A DNA stretch of 44,344 bases from Pseudoselenomonas ruminantium. Its GTDB lineage: Bacteria; Bacillota; Negativicutes; Selenomonadales; Selenomonadaceae. The DNA lies in NCBI GenBank assembly GCA_902780915.1, contig CACZHK010000038.1:1-44344 (forward strand), in the 5' to 3' direction. The notes under the pieces were generated by a model. That model was not told where the DNA came from. It ran no database searches and was given only the letters and a program-made list of their open reading frames with translations. Both the position numbers and the translations under genes were made by a program. Position 1 is the first letter of the stretch, and each line of letters starts with the position of its first letter. Below, in pieces: positions 14,700 through 23,648 of this stretch.

Positions 14700-15632
14700 T
14701 CATAGGTAGGCGGCCGGGTTCACTACCTGGCCGTTCACGTGTACTTCATAATGGCAGTGAGGGCCGGTGGAGAAGCCGGTGCTGCCCATGTAGGCGATGA
14801 TCTGGCCCCGCTTCACGGGCTGGCCTGCAGTGACTACCACCTGGGAGGCGTGGCCGTAGCGGGTCATGAGGCCGTTGCCGTGGTCGATGTCCACCATGTT
14901 GCCATAGCCGCCGGAATTCCAGCCGGCCACTTCCACCACGCCGTCAGCGGTGGCCACGATGGGGGTGCCCATGTCGTTGGCAATGTCGATGCCGGGGTGG
15001 AAGTCGGAGCCGCCCCAGCGCAGGCCGTAGGGGGAGCTGACGTCACCCTTGCAGGGCCAGATGGAAGGAATGGTGATGGACTGGATGGAAAAACCGCCTG
15101 CCATCACTGTGCCCAGAGTCTCCTGCCGGGCCTTGATTTCCTGCTGGAGGGCCTGGAGAGAAGCCCGGCGCACAGCCAGCCCCCTCTCCACCTGGGTCAG
15201 GGCCTCACGCACGTTGTCCATGTCCGGCTCCACATAGGGGCCGCCCTGTCCGTCATGGGTGCCATCCCCGCCACCGGCCTCATCCGCTGCCGGAGCCATG
15301 CCGGACTGGCGGCGCAGGTCGGCCTCCAGGGAGGTGAGCTGATCCATCTCGTCCTGGAGGGCATTGGCCTTCTTGGACAGCTGCAGGAGCTGCTCCTGCT
15401 GGATGCTGTTCACCGAGCGCAGGTCATTTATCTCAGCGGAGCCGCTTTTGGCATTGAAGCTGGCATAGACTGCGAAGCTCATGACTACCACAAAGAGAAC
15501 TCCCAGCACCACCAGGGAGCCTGCCCCATACTTGATGAGACTCAGGGGCAGCCTGACCGATTTGGTCTTCCCCTCGCCTGAGGGGATTATTTTTATAGTA
15601 TAGGAATTGGTAGATTCCGCGTTGTTATCCAA
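14700..15632 (-). CDS. M23 family metallopeptidase (murein hydrolase)
   Basis: 310 residues with a TTG start at 15632, chosen because TGGAGG lies 9 nt upstream; a longer frame from 15695 would use that RBS as codons. One transmembrane helix (about residues 34-55) is followed by a periplasmic coiled coil and a C-terminal LytM domain with the Zn ligands in HPGIDIANDMG and HCHYEVHVNG. It probably cuts or regulates peptidoglycan cross-bridges at the envelope. Last gene of the parA-parB-DUF4446 cluster. Confidence 0.88.
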   Translation of the reverse strand: MDNNAESTNSYTIKIIPSGEGKTKSVRLPLSLIKYGAGSLVVLGVLFVVVMSFAVYASFNAKSGSAEINDLRSVNSIQQEQLLQLSKKANALQDEMDQLTSLEADLRRQSGMAPAADEAGGGDGTHDGQGGPYVEPDMDNVREALTQVERGLAVRRASLQALQQEIKARQETLGTVMAGGFSIQSITIPSIWPCKGDVSSPYGLRWGGSDFHPGIDIANDMGTPIVATADGVVEVAGWNSGGYGNMVDIDHGNGLMTRYGHASQVVVTAGQPVKRGQIIAYMGSTGFSTGPHCHYEVHVNGQVVNPAAYL

Positions 15633-15672
15633 AGAAACTTGCCTCCAAAATAAAAAATAGAAAACTTTGCCA

Positions 15673-16179
15673 TCAAGCTCTGGCCATGGCTTCACGCAGG
15701 GCCTGCTGCTCCTCTTCCGTCAGCTTGTAGCTGGAGCCGCCATTCTCAATGGGCTTGGCATAGGCCTGGGAACCTTCGCGCCCGAAGACGCTGGAAAGGA
15801 TCACCCCGTTGTTGTTGGCGTCCAGCATGGCCACTGCGTAGCTCAAATCGCCCCCCATATCCTCGAAGGCACGGTAGCGCACCATGCCCACCCGGGTGAG
15901 GGCCAGCTGGAGCAGGTCGGAGATTTTCTGATTCTCCACCTCCAGGGCGTCGTTCTGCTCCTTCACCCGCTGCACCTCGTCTATATGGCCTATGAGCATG
16001 CGCTCCAGATTGCCGCTGTCCACCCCGGTCATCATCTTCTTGTAGCGTTTCTTCATGCGACGCAGGTCAAAAAACAAATTCAGAATGACAATGTACATGA
16101 TAACTACCAGGATGCCCAAGCCCCCCACGATAAACATGAGGTTATTGAGCACAAAGTTGCTGATTGCCTGAATATCCAT
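15673..16179 (-). CDS. DUF4446 family protein
   Basis: 168 residues: an N-terminal transmembrane helix (about 14-36, LMFIVGGLGILVVIMYIVIL), a basic coiled coil (RRMKKRYKKMM), and a conserved C-terminal domain with YRAFEDMGGDLSYAVAMLD and GVILSSVFGREGSQAYAKP. This family regularly sits beside parB in Firmicutes. No function is established; a role with chromosome segregation or the envelope is only suggested by neighbourhood. Confidence 0.85.
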   Translation of the reverse strand: MDIQAISNFVLNNLMFIVGGLGILVVIMYIVILNLFFDLRRMKKRYKKMMTGVDSGNLERMLIGHIDEVQRVKEQNDALEVENQKISDLLQLALTRVGMVRYRAFEDMGGDLSYAVAMLDANNNGVILSSVFGREGSQAYAKPIENGGSSYKLTEEEQQALREAMARA

Positions 16180-16244
16180 CGAAATTTACTTCTCTCTCCT
16201 TCTCTGAACCAAGCCTCCCGGGAATGAAAGGCCTGCACCTTCTC

Positions 16245-17228
16245 TTACACCGTAAACTTTCCCGTCTGGGAGAACTGGCGGAGCTTCTCGATGCGCTCCT
16301 GATTGCTGGCCTCCCGCTGCTGTCCTATCAGCCCCAGGATCCTTTCCAGATCCTCTTCTGAGTAAAACTCGATTTCCACCTTGCTTTTCTTGCGCCCGGT
16401 CTTGATCTGCACCTGGGTGCCCAGCAGGTTCTTGAGCTTCTCTGCGGCTTCCTGGATGAAAATGTCAGCCTGGGGCTTTCCCCCCTTTTCCTCAGGCTCA
16501 CTGGGCAGCTGCCCCGGTTTTTCAGCCAGCTGCCTGGCCAGCTCCTCGCACTGGCGGGCAGAAAGCTCGTGCTCCTGGATGTAGTCGGCAGCCTTCACCT
16601 GAATTTCCCGATCCTCTATGGAGAGCAAAGGCCGGGCCTGCCCTGCCGTGAGCACGCCGCTCATCAGCCAGGTCTGGATTTCCTGGGGCAGGTTCAGCAG
16701 GCGCATGGTGTTGGCGATATGGGAACGGCTGCGGCCCAGGCGGGAGGAGAGCTCCTCCTGCTTCAGGCCGAATTCCTTGATGAGCCGCTGGTAGGCCCTG
16801 GCCTCCTCCATGACGGAGAGGTCTTCCCGCTGCAAATTCTCGATCAGTGCAATCTCGCTGACCTCTGCATCCCCGAACTCCCGCAGGAGAGCAGGGATTT
16901 TCTGAAGTCCCGCCGCCTTGGCAGCCCGCAGGCGGCGCTCCCCTGCGATCAGCTCATAGCCACCCTCGGGCAGCTTGCGGAGGAGCACCGGCTGCAATAC
17001 CCCGTAGCGATTCACAGATTCGGTGAGCTCGGAGAGAGCCGCCTCGTCGAATTCCTCACGGGGCTGATAGCGGTTGGGCTGTATCTTTCCCACCTCTATC
17101 TCCTGTACCTTGTCCTTGCTGTTCTCAGCGGGCTGGCTGGTCACGCCAGCCTTGCCGAAGAGGGCGCCCAGGCCCTGTCCACCCAGCTGGCCCATGCCCT
17201 TGCCCAGTCCACCCTTAGCGCTTGTCAC
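16245..17228 (-). CDS. parB: Chromosome-partitioning protein ParB
   Basis: 327 residues from a GTG at 17228 that overlaps the end of parA; AAGGAGGTC precedes it. It has the N-terminal CTPase/ParB domain (QPNRYQPREEF, GVLQPVLLRK, ELIAGERRLRAAK), the helix-turn-helix region (SSRLGRSRSHIANTMRLL) and a C-terminal dimerisation segment. It binds the parS palindrome TGTTTCACGTGAAACA, present five times within the next 20 kb, and spreads as a CTP-dependent clamp. Confidence 0.96.
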   Translation of the reverse strand: MTSAKGGLGKGMGQLGGQGLGALFGKAGVTSQPAENSKDKVQEIEVGKIQPNRYQPREEFDEAALSELTESVNRYGVLQPVLLRKLPEGGYELIAGERRLRAAKAAGLQKIPALLREFGDAEVSEIALIENLQREDLSVMEEARAYQRLIKEFGLKQEELSSRLGRSRSHIANTMRLLNLPQEIQTWLMSGVLTAGQARPLLSIEDREIQVKAADYIQEHELSARQCEELARQLAEKPGQLPSEPEEKGGKPQADIFIQEAAEKLKNLLGTQVQIKTGRKKSKVEIEFYSEEDLERILGLIGQQREASNQERIEKLRQFSQTGKFTV

Positions 17229-17979
17229 GGGAAATGACCTCCTTCGCTAACTGCATATATACTTCCGACCCCTTGGAATTCTTGTCATAGGCCAGGATGG
17301 GCTGGCCATAGGAAGGAGCTTCCGACAGGCGCACCGTCCTGGGGATGATGGTCTTGTACATCTTGTCGCCGAAGTTCTCCCTGACCTCTGCCACTACCTG
17401 GGAGGAAAGGCGGGTGCGGGAGTCGTACATGGTCATGAGCACCCCCTCCACCTCAAGCTTCTCATTGAGATTGCCCTTCACCAGGCTGATGGTATTGAGG
17501 AGCTGCATGACCCCCTCCAGGGCGTAGAACTCGCACTGGATAGGCATCAGCACCGAGTCCGCCGCCGCCAGGGCATTGAGGGTCAGGAGGCCCAGAGATG
17601 GCGGGCAGTCCAGCAGTATGTAGTCATAGCTGTCCCGCACGCTGTCCAGCGCCTTCTTGAGCCGTGTCTCACGTGAAATAGCCGCGACTAATTCCACCTC
17701 TGCCCCTGCCAGATTGATATTGGCAGGCAGCACATCCACCTTGAATTCCGTCTGCACGACAGCCTCGCTCACAGGAGCCCCATTGATCAGCACATGATAG
17801 ATGGTAGTCTCCAGAGCAGATTTATCTATGCCCAGGCCACTGGAAGCATTCCCCTGAGGGTCGCAATCCACCAGCATGGTTCTCTTTTTCTTCGCCGCCA
17901 AGCAAGCCGCCAGATCAACAGCCGTGGTAGTCTTGCCCACGCCGCCTTTCTGATTGGCTATCGCAATAATCTTAGCCAC
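17215..17979 (-). CDS. parA: Chromosome-partitioning ATPase ParA/Soj
   Basis: 254 residues from the GTG at 17979 (AAGGGTGA five bases upstream), giving the family-typical start AKIIAIANQKGGVGKTTT with the deviant Walker A KGGVGKTT. Other motifs are DCDPQGNASSGLG and LLDCPPSLGLLTLNAL. It partners with ParB; the genes overlap by 14 nt. A near-parS sequence (14 of 16) lies within the gene at 17665-17680. Confidence 0.96.
   Translation of the reverse strand: MAKIIAIANQKGGVGKTTTAVDLAACLAAKKKRTMLVDCDPQGNASSGLGIDKSALETTIYHVLINGAPVSEAVVQTEFKVDVLPANINLAGAEVELVAAISRETRLKKALDSVRDSYDYILLDCPPSLGLLTLNALAAADSVLMPIQCEFYALEGVMQLLNTISLVKGNLNEKLEVEGVLMTMYDSRTRLSSQVVAEVRENFGDKMYKTIIPRTVRLSEAPSYGQPILAYDKNSKGSEVYMQLAKEVISRDKR
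17665..17680. promoter_or_regulatory. Imperfect parS-like site inside parA
   Basis: TGTCTCACGTGAAATA matches the parS consensus at 14 of 16 positions. It may be weakly bound or may be coincidence with the coding sequence. Confidence 0.35.
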
Positions 17980-18109
17980 AGCCGTCACCCTTTCTTAAAA
18001 ACTATCCTATATTATAACGCCATTGTTCAGATTTTGTCGATAGACAAAATCTTCCAATCAGCGTTTCAACGAGGCAGGAGAGATGAACAGTGTTCATGCA
18101 AAAGGGTGA

Positions 18110-18125
18110 TGTTTCACGTGAAACA
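18110..18125. promoter_or_regulatory. parS site 1, embedded in a terminator hairpin
   Basis: Perfect TGTTTCACGTGAAACA. Flanking AAAGGGTG and CACCCTTT extend the palindrome over 18101-18134, with T residues on the minus strand, so it can also act as terminator of the copper ATPase gene. Confidence 0.92.
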
Positions 18126-18150
18126 CCACCCTTTCTATTTTTCTGCTTTA

Positions 18151-20700
18151 TCAGCCGATCAATTCATACCCCGCTTCTTCGATCACGGCCTTGAACTCGG
18201 CTTCGCCAATCTCCCTGTCCATGGTCACGCTGGCCTTCTTGCCTTCCAGATCTACCGTGACCTCGGTGACGCCTTCCAGCTTGGCCAGAGCGTCATGGAC
18301 GTGTTTTTGGCAATGCTGGCACATCATGCCCTCGATTTTCAGTTCTTTCTGCATCTTGTTTTCCTCCTTGGGAGCAGGCTCCTGCTCCATCGCACTTATC
18401 TCTTCCTCCCCGTGCTCCGGCCGGAATGACCGCAGCCGCAGGGCATTCATCACCACGCAGACGCTGGACAGGCTCATGGCCGCCGCACCTATCATGGGAG
18501 AAAGCTTCAGGCCAAAGGCAGGGTAGAAAAGTCCTGCCGCTAAAGGTATGCCGACGAGATTGTAAATAAAGGCCCAGAACAAATTCTCCTTGATATTCCG
18601 CATCACCCTGCGGGAGAGCTTGATGGCGCTGACTGCATCCAAAAGATTGCTCTTCATGAGCACCGCGTCAGCACTCTCCAGGGCCACATCCGTGCCTGCG
18701 CCAATAGCCATGCCCAGATCTGCTCTGGCAAGGGCCGGGGCATCATTGATGCCATCGCCGATCATGGCTACCTTGTGCCCCCGGGCCTGCAAGGCGGCGA
18801 TGTGCTGCTCCTTCATGGCGGGCAGCACCCCGGCGATGGCCTTGCTCAGTCCCAGGCGGCGGCGCAGGGCCTCAGCTGTACGCTCATTGTCCCCCGTAAG
18901 CATGATGACCTCAAGGCCCATATCCTCAAAAGCCCGGATTGCCTGCACGCTGGAGGCCTTCTCCCTGTCAGCAGCGGCAATCAGCCCCACCAGCTTCCCG
19001 CTGCGGGCAAAGAGCAGGGGGGTCTTGCCCTCATCTACCATTTTCTCAAGGGCCTTGGCACAGCAGGAAATATCCACGCCCTGCTCCTGCAAGAAGGCAG
19101 CACTTCCTGCCAGGCAGGGATCGCCCGCTATCTCGGCTTTGAGGCCCTGGCCGATGACAGCCTCGAAGCCTGTCACCTTCACAGGCACAAGGCCTTTTCC
19201 CCGGGCATGGGCCAGCACCGCCTCGGCCAGCGGGTGCTCGCTTTCCTTTTCCAGCCCCGCCGCCAGGGCTATAAGCTCCGCCTCACTTGTGCCAAAGGCC
19301 AGCACCTCAGTGACAGCGGGCTTTCCCTCGGTGATAGTGCCGGTCTTGTCCAGCACTACGGTGTCAATGGCATGGGCTGTTTCCAGTGCCTCCCCGGACT
19401 TGATGAGGATGCCGTTCTCCGCTCCTTTGCCCGTACCCACCATGATGGCCACAGGGGTAGCCAGCCCCAGGGCGCAGGGGCAGGAAATCACCAGCACGGA
19501 AATGGCCATGGAAAATGCAAACTCCGCGCTCTCCCCCAAAGCCAGCCAGGTGATGCCGGTGATGAGGGCCACAGCTATCACCACAGGCACGAAGATGCCC
19601 GCTATCTTGTCCGCCAGCCTGGCAATGGGTGCCTTGCTGGCACTGGCTTCCTCCACCAGTCTGATGATCTGGCTGAGGGCAGTGTCCCCGCCCACCTTTT
19701 CCGCCCGGAAATGAATGGCTCCTGCCTTGTTCAAGGTGGCGGAAGTCACCTGATCCCCCGGCTGCTTGAAGACGGGCAGGCTTTCCCCCGTCAGCGCCGA
19801 TTCGTCCACGCTGGTCCGTCCCGAGAGCACTATGCCATCAGCAGGTATGCGCTCCCCCGGCCGCACGACGATTTCATCGCCCGCCACTAGATTCTCCACC
19901 GGCAGTTCCTTTTCCTGCCCCTGCCGGACTACCAGGGCAGTTCGGGGCGCCAGTGCCAGCAAGCGGCCCAGTGCCGCCCCGGTCTTGCCCTTGGCTCTGG
20001 CCTCCAGGAATTTCCCCACGGTGATGAGGGTCACGATCATGCCCGCGGACTCGAAGTAGAGATTGCGGCTGTATTCCTCCACCAGAGCCAGGTCGGAGTG
20101 CCCCAGCCCCCAGCCGATGCGAAAGAGGGCAAAGGCTCCAAAGAGGGCCGCCGATATGGAGCCAAGGCCCACCAGGCTGTCCATATTGGGAGCGCCCTGC
20201 CAGAGATTCTTGAAGCCGTTTATATAATACTTCCTATTTATATACATGATGGGCAGCAGCAGCAGGAACTGGGCAAAGGAAAAGGACACCGCATTTTCCG
20301 GCCCATGTAAGATTTCCCGCACCACCTCCGGCACCGGCAGGCCGAACCACACTAGCAGCATATGATGCATGGCGATATACATGAGGGGGACGAGAAACAC
20401 CACTGACCAGAGCAGCCGCCCCTTCATGGCCCGGGCTTCCCTCTCCAGTACCCCATCTGCCTGCTGCATATCTTCCTCCGCCTTCGCCCCTTTGACCGCA
20501 GCGCCATAGCCCGCCGCCTCCACAGCGCGGATAATCCCCGCCGCATCCACTTGGCTCTCATCATAGGAAAGCCGCAATGAATTCGTCAGCAGATTCACCA
20601 CGACCCCCTCAGTCCCCGGCAACTTCGCCACCGCCTTCTCCACCCGCGCCGAGCAAGCCGAGCAGGTCATGCCTGTCACATTGAAAACTTCTTTCTTCAT
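18151..20700 (-). CDS. copA: Copper-exporting P1B-type ATPase with an extra C-terminal HMA domain
   Basis: 849 residues from the ATG at 20700, preceded by GGGGAGGTG. N-terminal heavy-metal-associated domain with GMTCSACSA. The P-type core has [15 protein letters not shown] (metal site CPC), DKTGTIT (phosphorylated Asp), SEHPLAEAV and [10 protein letters not shown]. After the last membrane helices a linker leads to a second HMA domain, [15 protein letters not shown], resembling a free-standing CopZ chaperone fused to the C-terminus. It exports Cu(I) across the inner membrane. Confidence 0.93.
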   Translation of the reverse strand: MKKEVFNVTGMTCSACSARVEKAVAKLPGTEGVVVNLLTNSLRLSYDESQVDAAGIIRAVEAAGYGAAVKGAKAEEDMQQADGVLEREARAMKGRLLWSVVFLVPLMYIAMHHMLLVWFGLPVPEVVREILHGPENAVSFSFAQFLLLLPIMYINRKYYINGFKNLWQGAPNMDSLVGLGSISAALFGAFALFRIGWGLGHSDLALVEEYSRNLYFESAGMIVTLITVGKFLEARAKGKTGAALGRLLALAPRTALVVRQGQEKELPVENLVAGDEIVVRPGERIPADGIVLSGRTSVDESALTGESLPVFKQPGDQVTSATLNKAGAIHFRAEKVGGDTALSQIIRLVEEASASKAPIARLADKIAGIFVPVVIAVALITGITWLALGESAEFAFSMAISVLVISCPCALGLATPVAIMVGTGKGAENGILIKSGEALETAHAIDTVVLDKTGTITEGKPAVTEVLAFGTSEAELIALAAGLEKESEHPLAEAVLAHARGKGLVPVKVTGFEAVIGQGLKAEIAGDPCLAGSAAFLQEQGVDISCCAKALEKMVDEGKTPLLFARSGKLVGLIAAADREKASSVQAIRAFEDMGLEVIMLTGDNERTAEALRRRLGLSKAIAGVLPAMKEQHIAALQARGHKVAMIGDGINDAPALARADLGMAIGAGTDVALESADAVLMKSNLLDAVSAIKLSRRVMRNIKENLFWAFIYNLVGIPLAAGLFYPAFGLKLSPMIGAAAMSLSSVCVVMNALRLRSFRPEHGEEEISAMEQEPAPKEENKMQKELKIEGMMCQHCQKHVHDALAKLEGVTEVTVDLEGKKASVTMDREIGEAEFKAVIEEAGYELIG

Positions 20701-20724
20701 AAAACACCTCCCCAACAAATGAGA

Positions 20725-20749
20725 AATGATATTCATTCACAGTATAGCA
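20725..20749 (-). promoter_or_regulatory. copA promoter with Fur-box-like operator
   Basis: An extended -10 TGCTATACT (minus strand, 20741-20749) is followed at 20725-20737 by AATGAATATCATT, close to a half-length Fur box (AATGATAATCATT). The operator-like element sits between the -10 and the RBS. Confidence 0.45.
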
Positions 20750-20795
20750 CCAAACAGGGATTTGGAAAAGGGGCGCAGCGAATACAAAAAGACGA

Positions 20796-20811
20796 TGTTT
20801 CACGTGAAACA
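20796..20811. promoter_or_regulatory. parS site 2
   Basis: Perfect TGTTTCACGTGAAACA, extended by CGA/TCG into a longer palindrome. Confidence 0.92.
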
Positions 20812-20850
20812 TCGCTGGTTTTCCCTATGGTCAAAACAGGATAAAAATGC

Positions 20851-20953
20851 TATAATACATATGAAGAGCACCGCCTAGCGGTCGCCCCAAGACGAGTTAA
20901 CTACATAATGAGAGTAACCGCCCGGAAGTTGTCAGCTAGAGGCGGTTATTTCT
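20851..20953 (+). ncRNA. Putative antisense RNA antitoxin of a type I toxin-antitoxin locus
   Basis: A TATAAT box at 20851-20856 with a weak -35 (TGGTCA, 17 nt upstream) would start an RNA near 20863. It contains the hairpin ACCGC-CTA-GCGGT and ends at AACCGCC...GGCGGTT followed by ATTTCTTT (20916-20953). Its 3' end runs antisense into the end of the small hydrophobic ORF at 20946-21008. The overall plan resembles known convergent type I pairs of Firmicutes. Confidence 0.55.
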
Positions 20954-21008
20954 TTGCAACGACAAGAATCATTAGTATCAATAGTAGTATGATAATCGAG
21001 TCATTCAT
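20946..21008 (-). CDS. Putative type I toxin, 20-residue hydrophobic peptide
   Basis: MNDSIIILLLILMILVVAKK is a single transmembrane segment with a basic end, typical of membrane-acting type I toxins. AAAGGGG lies about 9 nt upstream. An extended -10 TGCTATACT at 21063-21071 on the minus strand would give a 5' leader of about 50 nt containing the hairpin CGCCCCGGAAAGGGGCG that sequesters the RBS. It converges with the putative antisense RNA. Confidence 0.6.
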   Translation of the reverse strand: MNDSIIILLLILMILVVAKK

Positions 21009-21095
21009 ATTGCAACGCCCCTTTCCGGGGCGAGTTTCACCGCCAAACGATGCTCGTCCATAAGTATAGCATAAGAGGAAATAAACAGGAAGATT

Positions 21096-21488
21096 ATGAG
21101 CAATTATTTTTATGTCTTTATCGGCGGCGGGCTGGGCGCAGTCTGCCGCTATGCCTTGATTTCTGCCATCGGCATGCGCTTGGGCACACACTTCCCCGTG
21201 GGGACGCTGGCGGTGAATGCCGTGAGCTGCTTCCTCATGGGCTTCGTCATGGGGCTCCTGCTGCCCCTGGCCCAGCGGCTTCACCTGATGCCTGAGCATC
21301 TGAGACTGCTGCTGTCCGTGGGTTTTCTGGGAGGCTTCTCCACCCTGGCTGCCTTCAGCCTGGAAACCCTCACCCTCCTGCGGGGCGGCAGCCACCTGCT
21401 GGCAGGGCTGAACATCCTGGCCACCGTGACCGTGTCCCTGCTGACTGTCTACCTGGGGTGGCAGCTGGCAGCCGTGATGCAGAAGTAA
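21096..21488 (+). CDS. crcB: Fluoride exporter CrcB/Fluc
   Basis: 130 residues, four predicted membrane helices, with GGGLGAVCRYAL at the start, GTLAVNAVSCFLMG in the second helix and GFLGGFSTLAAFSLET in the third, the signature pore segment of the Fluc family. RBS AGGAAG. No fluoride riboswitch was recognised upstream; the type I toxin gene lies divergently. A single-gene Fluc is expected to form an antiparallel homodimer in the inner membrane. Confidence 0.9.
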   Translation: MSNYFYVFIGGGLGAVCRYALISAIGMRLGTHFPVGTLAVNAVSCFLMGFVMGLLLPLAQRLHLMPEHLRLLLSVGFLGGFSTLAAFSLETLTLLRGGSHLLAGLNILATVTVSLLTVYLGWQLAAVMQK

Positions 21489-21492
21489 TAAA

Positions 21493-21526
21493 AGACCTGC
21501 TGGCTTTTTAGCCAGCAGGTCTTTTT
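21493..21526 (+). terminator. Intrinsic terminator of crcB
   Basis: 12-bp stem AGACCTGCTGGC / GCCAGCAGGTCT, 6-nt loop, then TTTTTT. Confidence 0.85.
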
Positions 21527-21546
21527 TGCCAGGGGCAGGGCTTTGC

Positions 21547-23166
21547 TTATTTCCTATCCTTGAGCACTACCTGTGTGTCGCACTCAAACATGCGGTTCCA
21601 GGGGAAGTCGGCCTGCACTGCCTGCACCTTCTCGCCCCAGGGGGAAGGAAGGTTCTGCTGCAGGAACTCCTTCAGCAGGGCTGAGGTCTTTTCTGTCGCA
21701 GGCTTCTTCTTCGTGCCCAAGGTGCTGTAGTTCCCCTCGCCGGGGAAGCTGCCCAGCAAATTGGCCACCTGCTGGCGGACATTGGCCTGATAGGCCCAGT
21801 CATCGGCGTAGCGGGTGTAAAGGAGCTCTGCCACATCCTCCTTGCTCATCTTGTTCGCCAGGGTGGCAGCGCCCAAGAGGAAGCCGGTGCTGTTGGTGGC
21901 AGTGTTCCAGCCGCCGTAGCCTTGCAGGCGGAACTGGAGATTTTCCTTGCGCAGGCCTTCCATCAGGGCATTGTCTGCGCCGTTGCCAAAGGCAATATCT
22001 GCCACCGCTACGGGATAGCCTTGCTTCACATAATTATTGACCTTTTCCACAAAAGCCTTGGTGCCCTTGCGGAATTTCGTGGTATTGTCAGGGAAATTGG
22101 CCTCCCCCGTCTTGCCGTCGGGATTGGTGCTGACCAGGAGCACCAGGTCAGCCCGCTGGGGGTTATTGACCCTGATGGCTCCCAGGGCGCTGATGGCCTT
22201 GTCCACGGACTCGCCAATTTTTTCATTGGTGTAGCCGGGTATGGTCTCAGCCCCCTTGCCCTCGGCGTATTCTGCATAGACAAAGGGCACATCCCGCAGA
22301 TTATCATGAATGGCCCGGGAAATCATCAGCATGCCCAATTCATCGGCCCCGGAGGTGACCACGGAACGGGTCTTGCCCAAGGTGGCCCCCAGTTCTTCCA
22401 GATGACGGCTCTCCCTGTGGGTCTGGGAGGGCACGGCGCTGTCATCGCAGCCCAGCAGGAAGTAGTTGAAGACGCCCTCCTCTGCCATGGCCAGGAAGCC
22501 TGCGCTGGCATCATAGTTCTTGGCCCGCCGCATGAGCCAGTCCTCCAGGTACTCAGCAGGGATCTCAGCCTTGAGCTTGGCCAGCTGCTTCTTCTCCTTG
22601 CGGGAGAGTCCCTGCATTTCCTCTTTGTCCAGCAGGGCAGTATAGGCGAAAATCTGATCCCCATGGGTCTTGTAATACTCTGGCTCCTCGCTGGAAGCAG
22701 TCGCCCCGCGGGGAGTCCTCATAACGGTGCCGAAGGCATAGAGAGGCAGGCGCGGGTGACTTTCATGGAAAGCCTTGAACCTCTCCGCCCGTTCCATGAT
22801 TTTCTCTTTCGTGAAATCCTGCTTGCGGGAACCTACCAGGCTGCCATAGAGCATGGCATCGGAAGAAACCACTGCCGCCTGCGCTCCCCGGGCATTTTCC
22901 TCCAGCCACTGCCACAGCTCTTCGGGCAGGCCGTAGCCCTCCCGCTGGCCCAGCAGTTCGTTGGGCGGCACCAGCACCTCATATCCCAGTTTCTCTGCCA
23001 CAGCCACAGTCTGCTTCTCATTGACGGGACGGTTGTCAATGGGGACATAGACAATCTTCTTCCCCACCCCCGGCCCCTCAGCTGCCGGTGCTGCTCCCGC
23101 CAACGGCATGAAACTGGCCGTGCCAAGGCAAAGAGCAGTCAAAAAACTCAAGACTTTCTTGTTCAA
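21547..23166 (-). CDS. DUF4127 family exported protein
   Basis: 539 residues with a TTG start at 23166 (GAGGGA five bases upstream). The N-terminal signal peptide (KKVLSFLTALCLGTASFMPLAGAAPA) is followed by the DUF4127 domain, with VYVPIDNRPVNEKQ, VSSDAMLYGSLVGSR, LLGCDDSAVPSQTHRES, LVLLVSTNPDG and GGWNTATNSTG. The family is widespread in Firmicutes; its activity is unknown, though the pattern of Asp/His motifs suggests a hydrolase. It faces the periplasm. A perfect parS lies 20 bp upstream of its start. Confidence 0.85.
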   Translation of the reverse strand: MNKKVLSFLTALCLGTASFMPLAGAAPAAEGPGVGKKIVYVPIDNRPVNEKQTVAVAEKLGYEVLVPPNELLGQREGYGLPEELWQWLEENARGAQAAVVSSDAMLYGSLVGSRKQDFTKEKIMERAERFKAFHESHPRLPLYAFGTVMRTPRGATASSEEPEYYKTHGDQIFAYTALLDKEEMQGLSRKEKKQLAKLKAEIPAEYLEDWLMRRAKNYDASAGFLAMAEEGVFNYFLLGCDDSAVPSQTHRESRHLEELGATLGKTRSVVTSGADELGMLMISRAIHDNLRDVPFVYAEYAEGKGAETIPGYTNEKIGESVDKAISALGAIRVNNPQRADLVLLVSTNPDGKTGEANFPDNTTKFRKGTKAFVEKVNNYVKQGYPVAVADIAFGNGADNALMEGLRKENLQFRLQGYGGWNTATNSTGFLLGAATLANKMSKEDVAELLYTRYADDWAYQANVRQQVANLLGSFPGEGNYSTLGTKKKPATEKTSALLKEFLQQNLPSPWGEKVQAVQADFPWNRMFECDTQVVLKDRK

Positions 23167-23186
23167 AGCAATCCCTCAGTTCTGCA

Positions 23187-23202
23187 TGTTTCACGTGAAA
23201 CA
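23187..23202. promoter_or_regulatory. parS site 3
   Basis: Perfect TGTTTCACGTGAAACA in the promoter region of the DUF4127 gene. Confidence 0.92.
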
Positions 23203-23281
23203 AAGTATGTCTCTTTTCTTACATTCCTTCCTATATTATATAGCATAACACGCTGAAAAACCTTCCTTTTCAAAAAAATGT

Positions 23282-23310
23282 TTGGAAAATGTCAGCCCAT
23301 GCGTTAAAAT
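23282..23310 (+). promoter_or_regulatory. Promoter of the antitoxin-like gene
   Basis: TTGGAA at 23282, 17-nt spacer, TAAAAT at 23305, about 37 nt before the ATG at 23347. Confidence 0.5.
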
Positions 23311-23346
23311 TAAAGAAAGCCATCTGTACGGAAAGGACGTGAGCAA

Positions 23347-23574
23347 ATGTCTATCACCATAAATTTTTCTCCTGCTGACGTTGAGTTCATTGCCGCCCAG
23401 GCTGCAGCAGGAAATGTCAGTCTGGAGGAATTCTCCAAACAAGCCATCTTGAAAGCCGCCCAGAACGCCGCCTATCTGGCCATGCTCGATAGGTCGAGGC
23501 AAGAGGCAAGGGAAGGGAAAGTCATAGCAAAGACCATGACTGAGCTGGAGGCCATGGCTGCAGATGATGACTAA
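23347..23574 (+). CDS. Antitoxin-like ribbon-helix-helix-type small protein (orphan)
   Basis: 75 residues. The first 45 (SITINFSPADVEFIAAQAAAGNVSLEEFSK...) have the strand-helix-helix pattern of RelB/DinJ or CopG-like antitoxins. The C-terminal half is acidic and Lys-rich with IAKTMTELEAMA, as in toxin-binding tails. No toxin gene follows; a strong terminator closes the unit after the stop. It may be an orphan antitoxin or a small DNA-binding protein. Confidence 0.55.
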   Translation: MSITINFSPADVEFIAAQAAAGNVSLEEFSKQAILKAAQNAAYLAMLDRSRQEAREGKVIAKTMTELEAMAADDD

Positions 23575-23576
23575 AA

Positions 23577-23626
23577 AGCAAGGGCTGTTGCGTAAGTGCG
23601 TTATCACTTATGCAACAGCCCTTGCT
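23577..23626. terminator. Bidirectional terminator
   Basis: 22-bp arms (23577-23598 with 23605-23626) with one mismatch and a 6-nt loop, between two converging genes. Confidence 0.8.
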
Positions 23627-23648
23627 TGCTGTCTGGCAAGAGTGCGTT

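Noticed and set aside
20860..21095. Fluoride riboswitch upstream of crcB
   Set aside because: The expected conserved core and pseudoknot sequence could not be found; the structures here fit a type I toxin-antitoxin locus better.
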